Source: Sepiola atlantica (taxonomy: Eukaryota; Mollusca; Cephalopoda; Sepiida; Sepiolidae). Taken from it: a stretch of 64,000 nucleotides of DNA. Shown here piece by piece: positions 19,821 to 30,357 of the stretch. Within the stretch, counting starts at the first letter, position 1, and each line of letters begins with the position of its first letter. The translations under genes were made by a program, and so were the position numbers. The notes under the pieces are model-generated. The model worked only from the letters and a program-made list of their open reading frames with translations. It made no database searches and had not been told where the DNA came from. The stretch lies in the NCBI GenBank assembly GCA_963556195.1, contig OY744525.1, forward strand, positions 52,468,148 to 52,532,147, read 5' to 3'.

Positions 19821-20754
19821 ATGTGATGACTAGAATCTTTCATTTACAAACTATTTACAAAATAAATGCTTATAAAACAAATTAATCTACAAATCAGTTG
19901 TGTACAAAACATGTTTACAATATAAACCCATATGTAATGAACAGATTAAAAATTTGAAGCATAAAATCTTTTACCAAAATGTCTGGATTCAGCATACAAT
20001 AACCTAAAAGGGATGATATGCCATAAAACAAAACAACCAACTTACCTACAACTTTTATAATTAAAAACATCATAAACTATACCAAATAATAATTATACAC
20101 AACTTTCTATGAACCTGAACTGCTTGGCATTTAACGTAGTTCACCCCAAACAAGACAGGCCACCACTGTAGACATAAGGGGCTACTGAGAAGAAAGAAAA
20201 GGGGAGAAGGTTTGAGGGGGGGGGGGGGTCAACCTAAATTGGCATAATATAAACTCAGAGTGGTGGACATGTCATTAAATTGTGGAACACAATACTGCGG
20301 GGCTGCTTCGAGTGGCCTTTGGGTCTTGATACGTAGTGACACCTTCGTAAAAAAAATTTTAAAAAAATAACAAATGAATAATATTGACTCGATGATTGGC
20401 ATATGTAAATTACACAGTATTTCAAATTACTCCACAGAAATCCGTTCAATACTTTAAAAAAAAACAACAACAAAAGAAAAAAAAGCTTCTTAATCCAATC
20501 AAATAGACAATCAAAGTAGTAAGGATTCACCAAAGTTATGATAATTTTATAATCTAATGTTAATCTCTCCTCCATAAAATAAATGTGAGCTATAAATTAT
20601 TTAAATAAAAAAAAAATGAAAATATCTTAAAAATAATTGAGAAAACTGATGAGATTACGTTGCATGTTTTGAAGATTTCAGCAAAGGGAAATATTTGTTT
20701 TTTAATTGTTAATAATACTAGCATATTTTCACTGGTATATATGAAAAACAAACA
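19821..20754. other. Non-coding
   Basis: AT-rich, with a G13 run at 20216-20228. Near 20010-20030 the motif AACCTAAAAGGGATGATATG, CCATAAAAC resembles 46110-46145 (ATAGATGGTTGATATACCGT, AAAAC), a likely repeat tail. A 106-codon minus-strand frame has no domain. Confidence 0.45.
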
Positions 20755-20960
20755 TATACTACACTGCCCTCAAAGGAGGCGGTAATGCCTGGGATGATGG
20801 TATCATGATGAACAAACATATCCTACATTACCCCTCAAAGGAGAAATTAATACCTGTGAGAATGGGCTCATGACAACAGAAAAAATACAACACTACCCCC
20901 CCCTCCCAAAAATAAGAAGAAAATGTTTAGGAGGATGGTATCATGACAATAGAACAGATA
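20755..20960 (-). repeat. ~65-bp tandem repeat derived from the U2-SINE body
   Basis: Three diverged units each contain (plus strand) a CATATACTACACTGCCCTCA-like start, AAAGGAG, an AATGCCTGGGATGATGGTAT-like block and CATGA. On the minus strand the unit corresponds to the SINE segment with CATCCTCCCAGGCATTGCCT. So part of the SINE body appears to have been tandemly amplified. Confidence 0.6.
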
Positions 20961-22010
20961 CTACACCCCCCCCCCCCCTCGAATTGATCATTGAAAGATA
21001 GTAATAGTATGGTTTCGACTTCCGACAGACAGATACCAAATCTCTATTAGTGTTTTTCAGTTCTCCCACTTTCTCATGCCAAATCCTCTCCTCTTACTAA
21101 CTCTCTAACCGCCTCTTCTTCGTACCAAGTCCCCTATTCTTTCTACGAATGGACACTTGACACAAAAGGAACGAATGAACTAACCAACTAGTGTATTAAT
21201 ATTAGAATAATAACATGAATTCAAAGCATTTTTCCAGCTACGGCAGTTTTGAATCTGACTGCATTAGAAGTATGTTAGCAATGTGATAACTGTCTTTCTG
21301 TTGAGTTTATATTGTTTTACCCTTCCGGTTGTTAAAGCCAAGTGTCGCCCATCTGCCTCCAACAATGATTGTGATTGATTTACAAATAAAAGTTGTGATT
21401 GATTTACAAATAAAAGTTGTGATTCACATCGATTGTTTCACTTTTTCATTATCTTTTGTGTTGGACTCAAACCCAGGCGTCTGTACTTGCGGCAAACTTC
21501 AGAAAATAATATGGGGAAGCTCAGTTGCCACTGAAACTACATAAGGTCTGGGAAACGTGGCCCAGTTGTAAACTGTTGTATCTTTTAGATTTAATTGAAA
21601 CATAGAATCTGTTGAGATGAATTGTTAAATGAGAGAGAGAGAGAGAGAGCTATGAATCTTGATTATTTCTCTTACGGTCCGGGATTAAGGCCGCTGTCTA
21701 AATACTTTTCTCTTGGATTGGATGGCACACCCATGAAGAAGGAGACGATAACCATTTTCACTTGAAAATTACTTTATCAACTATGAATATCTATTTCCAC
21801 TTGGCTAAGAATTGCTTCTGGCCAACTTCGGGGGAGAGGGCACAAGGGGTCTAAATGCCTTATCTAGCAGGATTTTGCCTAACATGTTTCTTTACCAAAT
21901 TTTTAACAGCAACTGAAATCTCACCGCAAATTCCTTCTATGTCACATGACTAAACTAACAAATCAGATAAGATCTATTATATTATGAAAACCAGGATAAT
22001 GACTGAAGTG
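20961..22010. other. Non-coding with short tandem repeats
   Basis: A C13 run is at 20966-20978. A 24-base unit TGTGATTGATTTACAAATAA+AAGT is repeated twice near 21368-21420, and a short (GA)n run lies near 21632-21649. No gene is recognised. Confidence 0.5.
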
Positions 22011-22465
22011 CGAGTATGTTTCCCAGGCGTTAAACCTAAATCTCATTCAAAGATCGATTCTTGTTGGATCACTGAAGTTAAGCAACATTGAGTTTAGTCA
22101 GTACTTAGATGGGTAACCATTTCGGAATATCAGGTGTTATAAGTTTGGAAGTGGCTGTAAAAGTCATTTTCTCTTCGTTAAGGTATGAGCCCCCTCCCCC
22201 TTAGCTATGCATGAAATAGTAGGGTGGACTTATCATAGACTGTTAGTAAGACAACCAGTTTTGCAGATAGGAAACTCTGAAATTAACACCAGTCTTTCTC
22301 CGCTTATCCTGGCATTGCTTCCCGATCATAGTTTTCTCTGCTATTGAACTTAAACGATGTCGTGTTAAGAGTGTAAGAATTACTTCATCATGCAGGTAGC
22401 TTTTCAGAGGGTATCCATTGTTTTTGCAAGAATGAAGAAGGCCAGTCAGTACACAGGTATACAGA
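22011..22465 (+). repeat. 5S rRNA-headed SINE, copy 1
   Basis: GGATCACTGAAGTTAAGCAA, then AGTCAGTACTTAGATGGGTA and ACC, then GGAATATCAGGTGTTATAAG follow the order of the conserved 5S rRNA segments, including the C-box of the internal pol III promoter. The body then continues with TGAAATAGTAGGGTGGAC, GGAAACTCTGAAATTAACAC and CAGAGGGTATCCATTG. The same body follows a 5S-like head at 45124-45590 and, without head, occurs at 48590-48745. The head is too diverged for a functional 5S gene. Confidence 0.8.
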
Positions 22466-22925
22466 ATAGTAGTCACTTAACAACTTTAAAAAAAAAATTG
22501 TTCACAAATAATAGTTATAGTAGTAAGCTTTTAAGAGTTTTAAATTTCATCAAGTGTGACGAAACGTATTTTTTTATGCTTTCAAGAACACGATGTAAAA
22601 GAAAAGTAAATGCACAATCCCATTATTAAGCAAATAAAACAAACGACGAAATTAAAAAAAATATATATATATATGTCGCTCCCCATCTGGGGGAATCACA
22701 TTGGTGAAGGGAAAATTATTCCCAACTAGCATTAAGGTAAAATGCTCTTCCATATAAATAATTGAATTCGTTCAAAAACAAAATAAACAAATGACGCACA
22801 CACACACACACATATATGTAATTTAATTCTTTATTTCTACCTTTTTTTCTTTCTTCATATCGTTATGACTTATAAATTTTTTTTTAAAATTTATATCTGA
22901 AAACAGCAAAAAAGACATCTTATGT
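22466..22925. other. Non-coding
   Basis: AT-rich, with short (TA)n and (CA)n runs near 22662-22675 and 22796-22812. No gene is recognised. Confidence 0.45.
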
Positions 22926-23084
22926 TTGGAAAGTGCGTTTTTTTTTCTTTCAACCTGTGGATTTGATCAGCAAGGATACCCATATAAAAACAAACCATCC
23001 CAGTCTCAACTATTTGGCTCGGGGCCCACGTTTGTTTTGTTTGTAAATCGGAAAACCAGCAGTAGCAAGTGCTTGCTTGGCCCG

Positions 23085-23558
23085 CCTTTTTCTCTTCTTC
23101 ATCAAATCTCCCCCCTGTCTTTCTCCTTCACTCTCCTCCTCTTCTTTCCTTCCCACACGCGCGCATCGACTGTGAGAACATTATGTATGAAATGCGGCCC
23201 TGATTCTCTCTTTCGCCCTCAACATGATGCGTGTGTGTTCAACGTGTAACCCCGACCGCCTCAATAATCGGTGTTGTTGTTGCTGTTGTAGGATATAGTG
23301 CAGTATTGACACTCACTCACTCGCCGTAGACGACGAGTCTCCCCGGGGTTTGGCTGGCTCCTCATTTGCCTGCCTACCTAGTTTAATTTTTTTCTTTTCT
23401 TTTTTTTTCTTTCTTTTTTCTTTCTTTTTTTTTTTTTGCAAGTGTAGGCATTTTTTTAGTTTATTTAGAAAAGAAAAGGAAACTTTCTTTTCGCTACACT
23501 TACATCGGATTGTCAGTCGGTCTATTTACCTCCCCCCCTCCCACACCAAATTTCCGGG
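23085..23558 (+). promoter_or_regulatory. Putative promoter/5'UTR with raised CpG content
   Basis: This stretch has more C+G and more CpG than its surroundings: CCCACACGCGCGCATCGACT, CCCCGACCGCCTC, CACTCGCCGTAGACGACGAG. It lies directly upstream of the best start codon in the window. A T-rich tract at about 23380-23440 and a GGAAACTTTCTTTTCGC stretch follow. No clear TATA box is seen at a sensible distance. Promoter function is inferred from position and composition only. Confidence 0.4.
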
Positions 23559-23642
23559 ATGGCCGTGACCCCTACGCACATCATTCATGAGGACATGTCC
23601 CTCTTCTACTACCGACAACTTGCATCCAGCTTACAGGTAGGT
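23559..23642 (+). CDS. First coding exon of an unidentified gene
   Basis: ATG at 23559 sits in the context CCGGGATGG. It opens a 26-codon frame, MAVTPTHIIHEDMSLFYYRQ followed by LASSLQ, ending exactly in CAG at 23636 and followed by the donor GTAGGT (phase 0). Codon use is more balanced than in the AT-rich surroundings, and the upstream 400 bases are locally CpG-enriched. The frame continues into the intron only to a stop near 23748. I did not recognise the protein, and I could not place exon 2 in the downstream 40 kb, so the gene would have a long first intron filled with repeats. It is the most believable protein-coding signal in the window. Confidence 0.65.
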
Positions 23643-23924
23643 CTCATCATTAAGATATCATGTTTAGATCGAAGTTTGAAAAGTGACATAGAATCAACGG
23701 GGAAAGGTAACTGTCAGTTTCTCGCCGATGTTTACACTCATCAAACTTAGATCTATGAGACTGCAGTTACGTTTTAAATGGTCAGTTCTTAGCTTCATTA
23801 TTATTTAGCTCTGTAGATTACACATTGAGCACTTTTAATCGTCACATGACCATGGAGTAAGCCGACATGTTTAGTTTGCTTTTAAACATAGCAATATTTT
23901 GTTCACAACAACTATATTAATGAA

Positions 23925-24920
23925 ATAGTTATGCTTACCTGATGTTGCCCGGGAGTTGTTTTTTGTTTTTATTTACTTTCATTTTTGTTTGGCTTTTTCC
24001 TTTTTTTTTCTTTTTTTAACCTTTTTGTGACTGTCTTTTTTTTTTAACCAAATTAATTTTTAAAATATGATTTTGAAAGGTAAATGTAATTCGTTCGTTC
24101 ATTAAATTAACTGAACCAAATTGTTATAGAACTAACTGTTGTTAAGGTAATGTTTTAATCTTTATTTATAAAATTATTGGATTTAAGTAGCTTCTAAAAG
24201 TTTCAATCTTTCAATGCATGACGATTTGCTGCGAATTTTAAAACCAGAAATGACTTTTCTTTAACAGTTTAAATGTTTGAAAACTTCGAAGGGTCAGGAA
24301 GTGTAATTCTTTTTCTTTTTCTTTTTTACTTATTAAAATATTTAAATAGCTAATTTGTTTTTGAATAAACCGGAATGCATTCTGGTAGATTTAATTTCGT
24401 AATTAAATTATTTTTAAATAGGAGTTTAAAGTTATTGTTGGTACTTTACTCTATTGTATTTTTTATTTCAAACAAATGTGTAGGTTACGTAGAGACGAGA
24501 AACGTATACATACAAACACACGAGAAGGGGGTCACACAATTTTATTATGTACATATGTTTTTGACCAGAAATGCAATTTAAGATCCATAATAAATGTTAT
24601 CAAAAATTTAGGCGAAAACCAAGTGAAATAGGTGAGATATTCAAATGGTCACTATAGTACAATTGAACATATGTACCAGCATTTATTTGTGGTTTCGTAA
24701 CCAAATAAAACCAGTTAATAAAACTATCAGACAAGATCTCACGTATCTGTATGTTTCTCGCTTATACGTAACTTTGATAAATTCACATTAAACTACTAAA
24801 TCAAAAATAAAATAATGGAAAATTAAAACTGGGCTAAATCATATTTAAAAAAATATATATGTAAACATGACTATATTTTGAATTCGTCCACCCGAGCAAC
24901 ACCGGGTAAATACAGCTAGT
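23925..24920. mobile_element. ~1-kb repeat with inverted ACCCGG...GTTGCC termini
   Basis: The left end reads ATAGTTATGCTTACCTGATG then TTGCCCGGGAG. The right end is GAGCAACACCGGGTAAATAC, then AGCTAGT, whose reverse complement (ACTAGCTGTATTTACCCGG, TGTTGCTC) aligns with the left end. Internal TTTTAAAATATGATTTTGAA is also found in the left-end copy at 47090-47120. No transposase or RT is seen. It belongs to a family with further ends at 8505, 28628, 33255, 35175, 35225, 46976, 54997 and 56676. Class not established. Confidence 0.6.
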
Positions 24921-25084
24921 ATGAACTATTGCGTGCGATAAAAGTTTAACATCAAAACCATTTTCGTCTTGCACCTGCAGAGAAAAGAAAGGTGAGAAGA
25001 CCAGACTTATGATTCTGTAAGAAATAAGTTAACGGGACATTGAAATGATGATGATGTACGACCCCTCGGGTTTATATCAGAGTA
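24921..25084. other. Non-coding
   Basis: Short unassigned stretch between repeats. Confidence 0.4.
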
Positions 25085-25215
25085 GAAGTATCAGTTCAAT
25101 TCGCTCTCGGGCAACCATCCTCCCAGGCATTGCTTCCTCCTTTGGGGGAAAAGATTGGTTTATTGCCGGTTGCTGGAGGCCTCTCCTATTAGAGAATACC
25201 GATCATGGCTAATTT
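25085..25215 (+). repeat. U2-SINE family body fragment
   Basis: CATCCTCCCAGGCATTGCTT, CCTCCTTTGGGGGAAAAGAT, GGTTTATTGCCGGTTGCTGG and GAGAATACCGATCATGGCTA follow the order of the SINE body. No head is present. A (CA)n microsatellite preceded by a C run lies downstream at 25232-25258. Confidence 0.7.
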
Positions 25216-25439
25216 TGCGATTATCCAGTTGCCCCCCCCCCCACACACACACACACACGCATATCCAGTCTCCGTACGAACAGAAGGGTAAATATTACAC
25301 AACCCCAGTGTTGCTTTGCCGGTGTTTCAGTTTTTTTTTTTTTTTTTTCATTTTCGAAGATTATTTAAATTATGTAATAAAAGCTGATCTGTCTGTCCGG
25401 TGATTGGCCGGATATGAATACCGTCGCGGATTATGGAAT

Positions 25440-25690
25440 ATGTTATGCTGAACAAATCGGTTCGACAGTGGCTTTGTTGCTGTCAGGACTGCGGTATTAT
25501 TCTGTTCAGTCCTGGGGGTTCACCCTCCTTGGCTTTACCTTCTCCCTGAGAAAGAGTTAGTTTATTGCTAATCGTCCGGGGCGCTTCCACCGGAGAATAC
25601 CGACGGGGCTGCTCAGGCATTTTTTGTATGCCAGGGTGCTGGCGTTTCAAAACCACACTTGACCTCTTGACAATGGGGTAAATATTATGT
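25440..25690 (+). repeat. U2-SINE family body
   Basis: It shares ATCGGTTCGACAGTGGCTTT with the start of the 43760 copy, then TTCACCCTCCTTGGCTTTAC, AGTTAGTTTATTGCTAATCG, AGAATACCGACGGGGCTGCT and CAGGCATTTTTTGTATGCCA. The tail includes CCACACTTGACC. The two copies at 25440 and 43760 start alike but without a U2 head, so at least two head types may share one body. Confidence 0.8.
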
Positions 25691-26552
25691 TCAGTTTCAC
25701 GTGGATCTATATTGTGGCCATTTATGTACTAATGCCCCCCCCCACCCACCCACCCTAACCCCAAGCTATGGGTACAATTGCAACTTGTGTACAATTAATC
25801 GTTTCCAATAGATGTTGTGATTTAACATTAAATACCCCCACCCCCGAAAATGGTTGATATTCTGTAAAAGATACAAACTAAAAACGTTTCTAAAATAATT
25901 ATATGAAAAAGTTGTTATCAGTTTTGACTAAGATCAGCTTTTTCTTTTCTTTCCTGTTGGGATTATTTATTAACTGGTTGGTTAATCTTGTCACCGTCGG
26001 GTTGATGAGTCAGTCGTACATTTGTTGTTGTTTTCAAGGTGCCTTTAAAGTACCTATTTAGTCTTATAACTGAATTTATCAAACATGAACATCATGGTTA
26101 ACAAACAATAAGGTGTAATACCTTTTGCACTGTAAAAAACAGATATCTCTTAGTTTAGCTGTAAAACGATTAACTGTTGGCAGCAAGATTACTACTACTA
26201 GTACTCCTACTATTGTTATGCCTTTGTTCGTCAGACAAGTCCAAATTTTGTAGGGAAATGTTCTTCCTCACAACAGTTAGGCACATGGTTGATTTTTTTT
26301 AATGTGGGGAGATCCAGTTCCCTAAAAGGGGGCATTAAGTATCTAAAACATAGTCTGTGCTACCCACTACAACCACTAAAGTGGTCTCAAATGACCGCTG
26401 AAGGTATAGTTTCATAGTTCTCCTGAGTTTTAATTTTTGCTTCTTTAGTTAAGATGTTCGGGGAGAGGGTTATAGTTACTGCACATGTGTATTAATCTGT
26501 CCCGAACTCTAATTTTGGCAAATGGTGTTGAATTTAAGGCAACAGGCAATAA
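25691..26552. other. Non-coding
   Basis: A C-rich patch lies near 25734-25755. No gene or family is recognised, although 26395-26520 contains scattered G/C-rich motifs. Confidence 0.45.
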
Positions 26553-26885
26553 CCCCCCCCCCCCCCACACCTCTGAAAAGAGGAGATAATGTATGGGAGG
26601 ATGGCTTCCTCGGCCAAAATAGAGGCTACACTTTAATCCTTAGGATTTACTTACCTTCCACTTAAGCAAGATGTGGCACAAGGCCAAAAGGTGGGTAAAT
26701 CCAGCTCCTCCGATGGGGGCACTCTGGCTAGATACAAAAAATAGCCTTGAACAGACCCGTTGGATTTCTCCAATAGGGGTGCCTCAGGCGACCGGCATTA
26801 CCCCCCTCCCAAATAAAATAATGCCTGGGAGAGTGCACCTCGTAGGATCGAGCCGGACCATATCTCATTCCGACAAAGTATGGCC
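26553..26885 (-). repeat. U2-SINE family bodies, minus strand
   Basis: On the minus strand it contains GGATCGAGCCGGACCATATC in its complement, GGCATTATTTTATTTGGGAG, CGGTCGCCTGAGGCACCCCT, TCTAGCCAGAGTGCCCCCAT and CCACATCTTGCTTAAGTGGA. A C14 run at 26553-26566 and a second short CCTCCCATACATTATCTCCT-like piece (26567-26605) suggest two overlapping or duplicated copies. An 88-codon plus-strand frame is antisense noise. Confidence 0.7.
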
Positions 26886-27369
26886 TGATGGATCAAGCCA
26901 GTCCCTTGTTCGTCAGATTGACTGGAGGTGGGGGTGAAACTCAGTGGGTATGTTTATGCTTTTAAGAAATTATTCTTAAAAGCATCCTAGCGGAAAGGTC
27001 GAAAGTAATCTCCTTGTGGGGGGGGGGGGGTCCACTTATCATTGATCCGTGTGTGTGTGTGAGGGAAGGGGGTGCATGAAACCATTAGTGCCGGCATTGG
27101 TCCAGAATAGTTATGTCAACATTTCCCCTTTTTCTACAAGTAGTGGTTACCCCTGCCCACCCAGTGACGAATGAGGACATTATTAAACTTAAGCCACAAT
27201 AATGCTAAAAACAGCTTCACAGTGTGGGAGAGGTCGATTTTAGAACCATGCCTTTGCACAAGTCTTCATGGTTGACATGACAGTAATAAATACTCACAAA
27301 AAATATTTTCAAACTTTTTTGTATATAAAAAAAACAAAACAACGTTATTGTTTATGGAATTTAAGACTT
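26886..27369. other. Non-coding
   Basis: A G13 run is at 27018-27030 and a (GT)n at 27050-27061. No gene is recognised. Confidence 0.45.
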
Positions 27370-27507
27370 TTCATCGGGAGGAATTTCAATGAACAGAATT
27401 TATTTCCAAGAACTTCCCAACTATGGAACACATTACCATGGAACTGTTTCCCTGTGGACTACAAAATGGTCGTCTTCAAATACAATGCCAACAAATACTT
27501 GTCATAA
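27370..27507 (+). mobile_element. CR1/L2-type LINE, C-terminal end
   Basis: The plus frame ends FNEQNLFPRTSQLWNTLPWN, CFPVDYKMVVFKYNANKYLS, stop. F..R....WN.LP...F...Y....FK...N.YL is the very end of the RT polyprotein in CR1/L2-like LINEs. The relic at 52270-53150 ends with the matching HEQSFLPRTSHLWNTIPQDC on the minus strand. Upstream sequence is not RT, so the copy is 5'-truncated. Confidence 0.85.
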
Positions 27508-27861
27508 ACTGTCCTTATACGTAATTAAAATTTGAGTTTGTCCATTCCATTCATCATTTTTAATCTTCTCATAATATTCTTCATCATTCAACCGACAATC
27601 CATTCATCTCGTTAACTCTTATCCTCGATTGGCTTTTGACCTGGATAATTGGTAAACAAAAAAAAAAACAGATTTCTGGGTTCAACACATTTTTCCACCA
27701 AATATCGAAAAACAATTTGTTTTTAATGCATTTTAAATAGCGAATTTTAATTACATTTTTTCAAATGATGGTAAAAATGAGGGTATTCTGGTAAAATCAA
27801 CTTTCTCATGAAATTAACCATGCGCTACTAACAACAACAAAAAGAAAGATAAAATAAACAA
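27508..27861. other. Non-coding
   Basis: AT-rich and repeat-free as far as can be seen; it presumably begins with the LINE 3'UTR. Confidence 0.4.
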
Positions 27862-28178
27862 AACATAAGGCAGACAGTAAGAGATTGTTTTTTTTCTGTA
27901 TTGTCATCAAAACTTAGGGTTAGTGGTAAGGTTAAGGAAGAGCATGTATTTTTTATGTGAATCTCAATGTGGGACAATGTACCATGTGTAATATTGAATC
28001 AAATACTTCTGTGCCACGGGCTAAAATTTGATTTTTAAATTTATTTAAAGAAGAATAAATTTTAAATGTAATTTTAACTCAAGTCATAAAAAACACATGC
28101 TCTTCCTTAATCCTATCACTAAATCCGAGTGGCAATACGAAAAACAAAAAGCCTCTCACTGTCTTTCTCCCTTATGTT
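27862..28178. mobile_element. Foldback MITE with ~95-bp arms
   Basis: The ends read AACATAAGG and CCTTATGTT. Arms 27862-27962 and 28082-28178 are diverged reverse complements sharing TTAAGGAAGAGCATGT, TTTTTTATG and a GACAGT(A/G)AGAG block. The centre is AT-rich with no coding capacity. No convincing target duplication was found beyond the ends. Arm divergence is greater than in the 1120 or 36178 elements, suggesting greater age. Confidence 0.75.
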
Positions 28179-28625
28179 CTTTTTTGTACTGCACGTTTAA
28201 ATTCAAAAGATGGTATGTTTTTTCCGTCGGACACCGCAAAAAAAAACAAAAATCAAACATCATGTGACCTAGCATTTTGGGGGGCAGCAAGTTGGTACCG
28301 CGGTCGTATCAAGAACCAAAGTTAGGAATCTATGATTTGGTGTCAGCTTTTATCTCATTAGCTCCAACTATCTTGACTTGTCCCAAAAACTCTGCTTCTC
28401 CTACTACACGACCCCCCCACCCCGAAGTATGCGTAATCTACCTCCTCCGAACTTAGATAAAAACCAGCTGGTTTTTCGGGTTTAAGGAATAATGATTCAC
28501 GACACAACAAATGAAAACATTAAGACAAGAAACTCTTCCCCATCACCAAAATATCTAACCATAGACAATTTAAAAATGAAGGATATATTTGGGGGTGGTT
28601 TAAATTCTCTCGTATCAAATACTAG
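28179..28625. other. Non-coding
   Basis: Nothing recognised apart from a C-rich run near 28410-28420. Confidence 0.4.
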
Positions 28626-28660
28626 TAGGGCTACCTGATGTTGCCTGGAGCATGGATAGC
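28626..28660 (+). repeat. Left-end motif of the ACCCGG-terminus repeat
   Basis: GGGCTACCTGATGTTGCCTG, then GAG, matches the left ends at 23936 and 46985. The remainder of the element is not recognisable here. Confidence 0.4.
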
Positions 28661-28869
28661 AAAACGGAAACGTTAAAAAAATGTTTGTAATATGGCTAAA
28701 ATAAACATTTAATTCAAGTGCCTGAGTGAAAAGGAAAATGAAAACAATACGAATTCATTGTCATTGTTTAATACATCCTCAGTTTCGTTACTTTTTGAAC
28801 ACACCTTATATTTTGAAATAAATTTATTGTTCTTGGTCAAAACTGTAAGAAAACTTAATTTCTGAGATG

Positions 28870-28995
28870 AAGGGGGGGTATTGCCTGTTGCCTAAAGATG
28901 TCATTCGGGAGGGGGTGCCGACGGAACTGTACAGGTATTGTTATTCGTATCCAGAGTGTTCCTTTGGAGGAACTGGACCCCCCCCCCCCATTAAA
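28870..28995 (+). repeat. U2-SINE family body fragment
   Basis: GGTATTGCCTGTTGCCTAAA, GGGGGTGCCGACGGAACTGT, ACAGGTATTG and CCAGAGTGTTCCTTTGGAGG follow the second half of the SINE body. It ends in a C12 run at 28978-28989 where other copies have the tail. Confidence 0.6.
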
Positions 28996-29194
28996 AACCG
29001 ATCTTATGTGAGTAAATAGGTACAATTTCTTTTTTTTTCTAAGCACCCCCCCCCCTCTCTCTCTCCCTCGTTATTGGTCAACACAACACTCTTTCTCTCT
29101 CTTAAATATATACTGGCAACTGCTTCTATATCATAGAAAAAAAGAAAATCATCTTGGCCGACTGTTTGACCTATACATTCAATGTTTTTTCGTA

Positions 29195-29270
29195 GGGGAG
29201 GGGAAATAATGTCTGAGAGAGTGCACCTCCTAGGATCGAGCCGGGCCATATCTCATTCAGTCTATTTGAT
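29195..29270 (-). repeat. U2-SINE family body, 5' piece on minus strand
   Basis: The complement of GGGGAAATAATGTCTGAGAG, TGCACCTCCTAGGATCGAGC, CGGGCCATATCTCATTC is shared with 26818-26870. It sits just upstream of, and in the same orientation as, the 29318 copy. Confidence 0.6.
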
Positions 29271-29317
29271 TAAAATGTCTGGTGACCACTATATTATTAT
29301 GTAGTATTGATTTACTC

Positions 29318-29685
29318 CTCTCCAGGAGTTAGGCACAAGGCCAGTTTTTTTTAATCTTACTCCCACAAGTAAGATGTGACCCAAGGTCGGGTCGGGAAAG
29401 TGGGGTTTGAAAAGCCAGCACCCGAGAGGTGAGCACTCTGGCCATTAAAAATTGCCTGGGCAGCCCCGTCAGCATTCCCCGGTAGGGGCGCCTCAGGCAG
29501 TAAACCATAAACTTACTCCTCCCGAAAGAGGGGAGGCGAAGCCTGGACCTCCTAGAACTGCGCAGGATAGACCTATAGACCGGCGTAAATCAAGCTCGAA
29601 GGCCAAGACAATACCAGTCTATGGGGTGCAGTATCCATCGGAACACATTCTACACTTTGATCTTAGCCAAAATGTAGTAATTTCA
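29318..29685 (-). repeat. U2 snRNA-headed SINE, minus-strand copy
   Basis: Reading from 29685 down, the head is TTTTGGCTAAGATCAAAGTG, TAGAATGTGTTC, then GATGGATACTGCACCCCATA as in the 3924 copy. The body includes GGCTTCGCCTCCCCTC, CTGAGGCGCCCCTACCGGGG, GACGGGGCTGCCCAGGCAAT and GGCCAGAGTGCTCACCTCTC. The tail has CCTTGGGTCACATCTTACTT, ending CTCCTGGAGAGGAGTAAATC. The head is truncated just before TTTTGG. Similarity to the 3924 copy is high, so the family was probably active fairly recently. Confidence 0.85.
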
Positions 29686-29689
29686 TGAA

Positions 29690-29960
29690 AATCGGAAATA
29701 TTTAGATTTTCAAAGGAGGGTGTGTGATAAGTTTGGCGCTTAAGTGCCCACCTGGTATATCTCAGAATTCTTTAAAGAAATTGAAACTTGGAGAATCTTT
29801 CTTCGTGTTTGTCTAATATTTATTGTTTGAATTTTATGCAAATTGGAGATTTTTGAACTTTTAGATGAGGACTTGTGCGCACTTTATGCACTCTTACAAC
29901 ACTTTCAAATACTCAGATGAAAATTATGGGAATCTTTCTTCATTGGTCCTTAATACCTAC
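29690..29960 (+). repeat. Dispersed repeat with repeated GAAATTGAAACTT-type blocks, copy 1
   Basis: It shares with 46590-46978 the order: TATTTAGATTTTCAAA, an AAGTGCCC-like block, TTTAAAGAAATTGAAACTTG, GAGAATCTTT, TATGCAAATTGGAGATTTTT, GAACTT and ACACTTTCAAATACTC. The pattern recurs about every 150-200 bases, so the unit itself may be internally repeated. No coding is seen. Confidence 0.5.
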
Positions 29961-30104
29961 GGTTCATATCTCATGCAAATAACCAGTAACATGGTGATTA
30001 CAAATATGCTATTGGTTTTGCTAGATTGACTGCTGAAAACTGATGCATAGACACACATTTTTGTTCTCTCTATATATTGACTAGTTTCTAAAATAAATTG
30101 TTTT

Positions 30105-30145
30105 TCAATCACCACCACCACCACCACCACCACCACCACACACAC
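30105..30145. repeat. (CAC)n microsatellite
   Basis: About 30 bases of CAC repeats followed by a short (CA)n; a 99-codon antisense frame with poly-Val reflects this repeat. Confidence 0.95.
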
Positions 30146-30357
30146 ATGGTTCGAATATAGCGTGTCTAGAATTATACCACTTGTGAAACCTTGATAAACT
30201 GTGGTGACCTGCGAAGGCCAACCCACAACAGATAAATAAACAGAATCATTCAGCAAAACTAGAGTCTAAATATTACTCCCTCTGGTCGGAAACAGTTGGT
30301 GTATACAACTTCTGCCTTTGATTAGGTTAGGTGTAGAGGAGGGAAATAAAACTTTTA

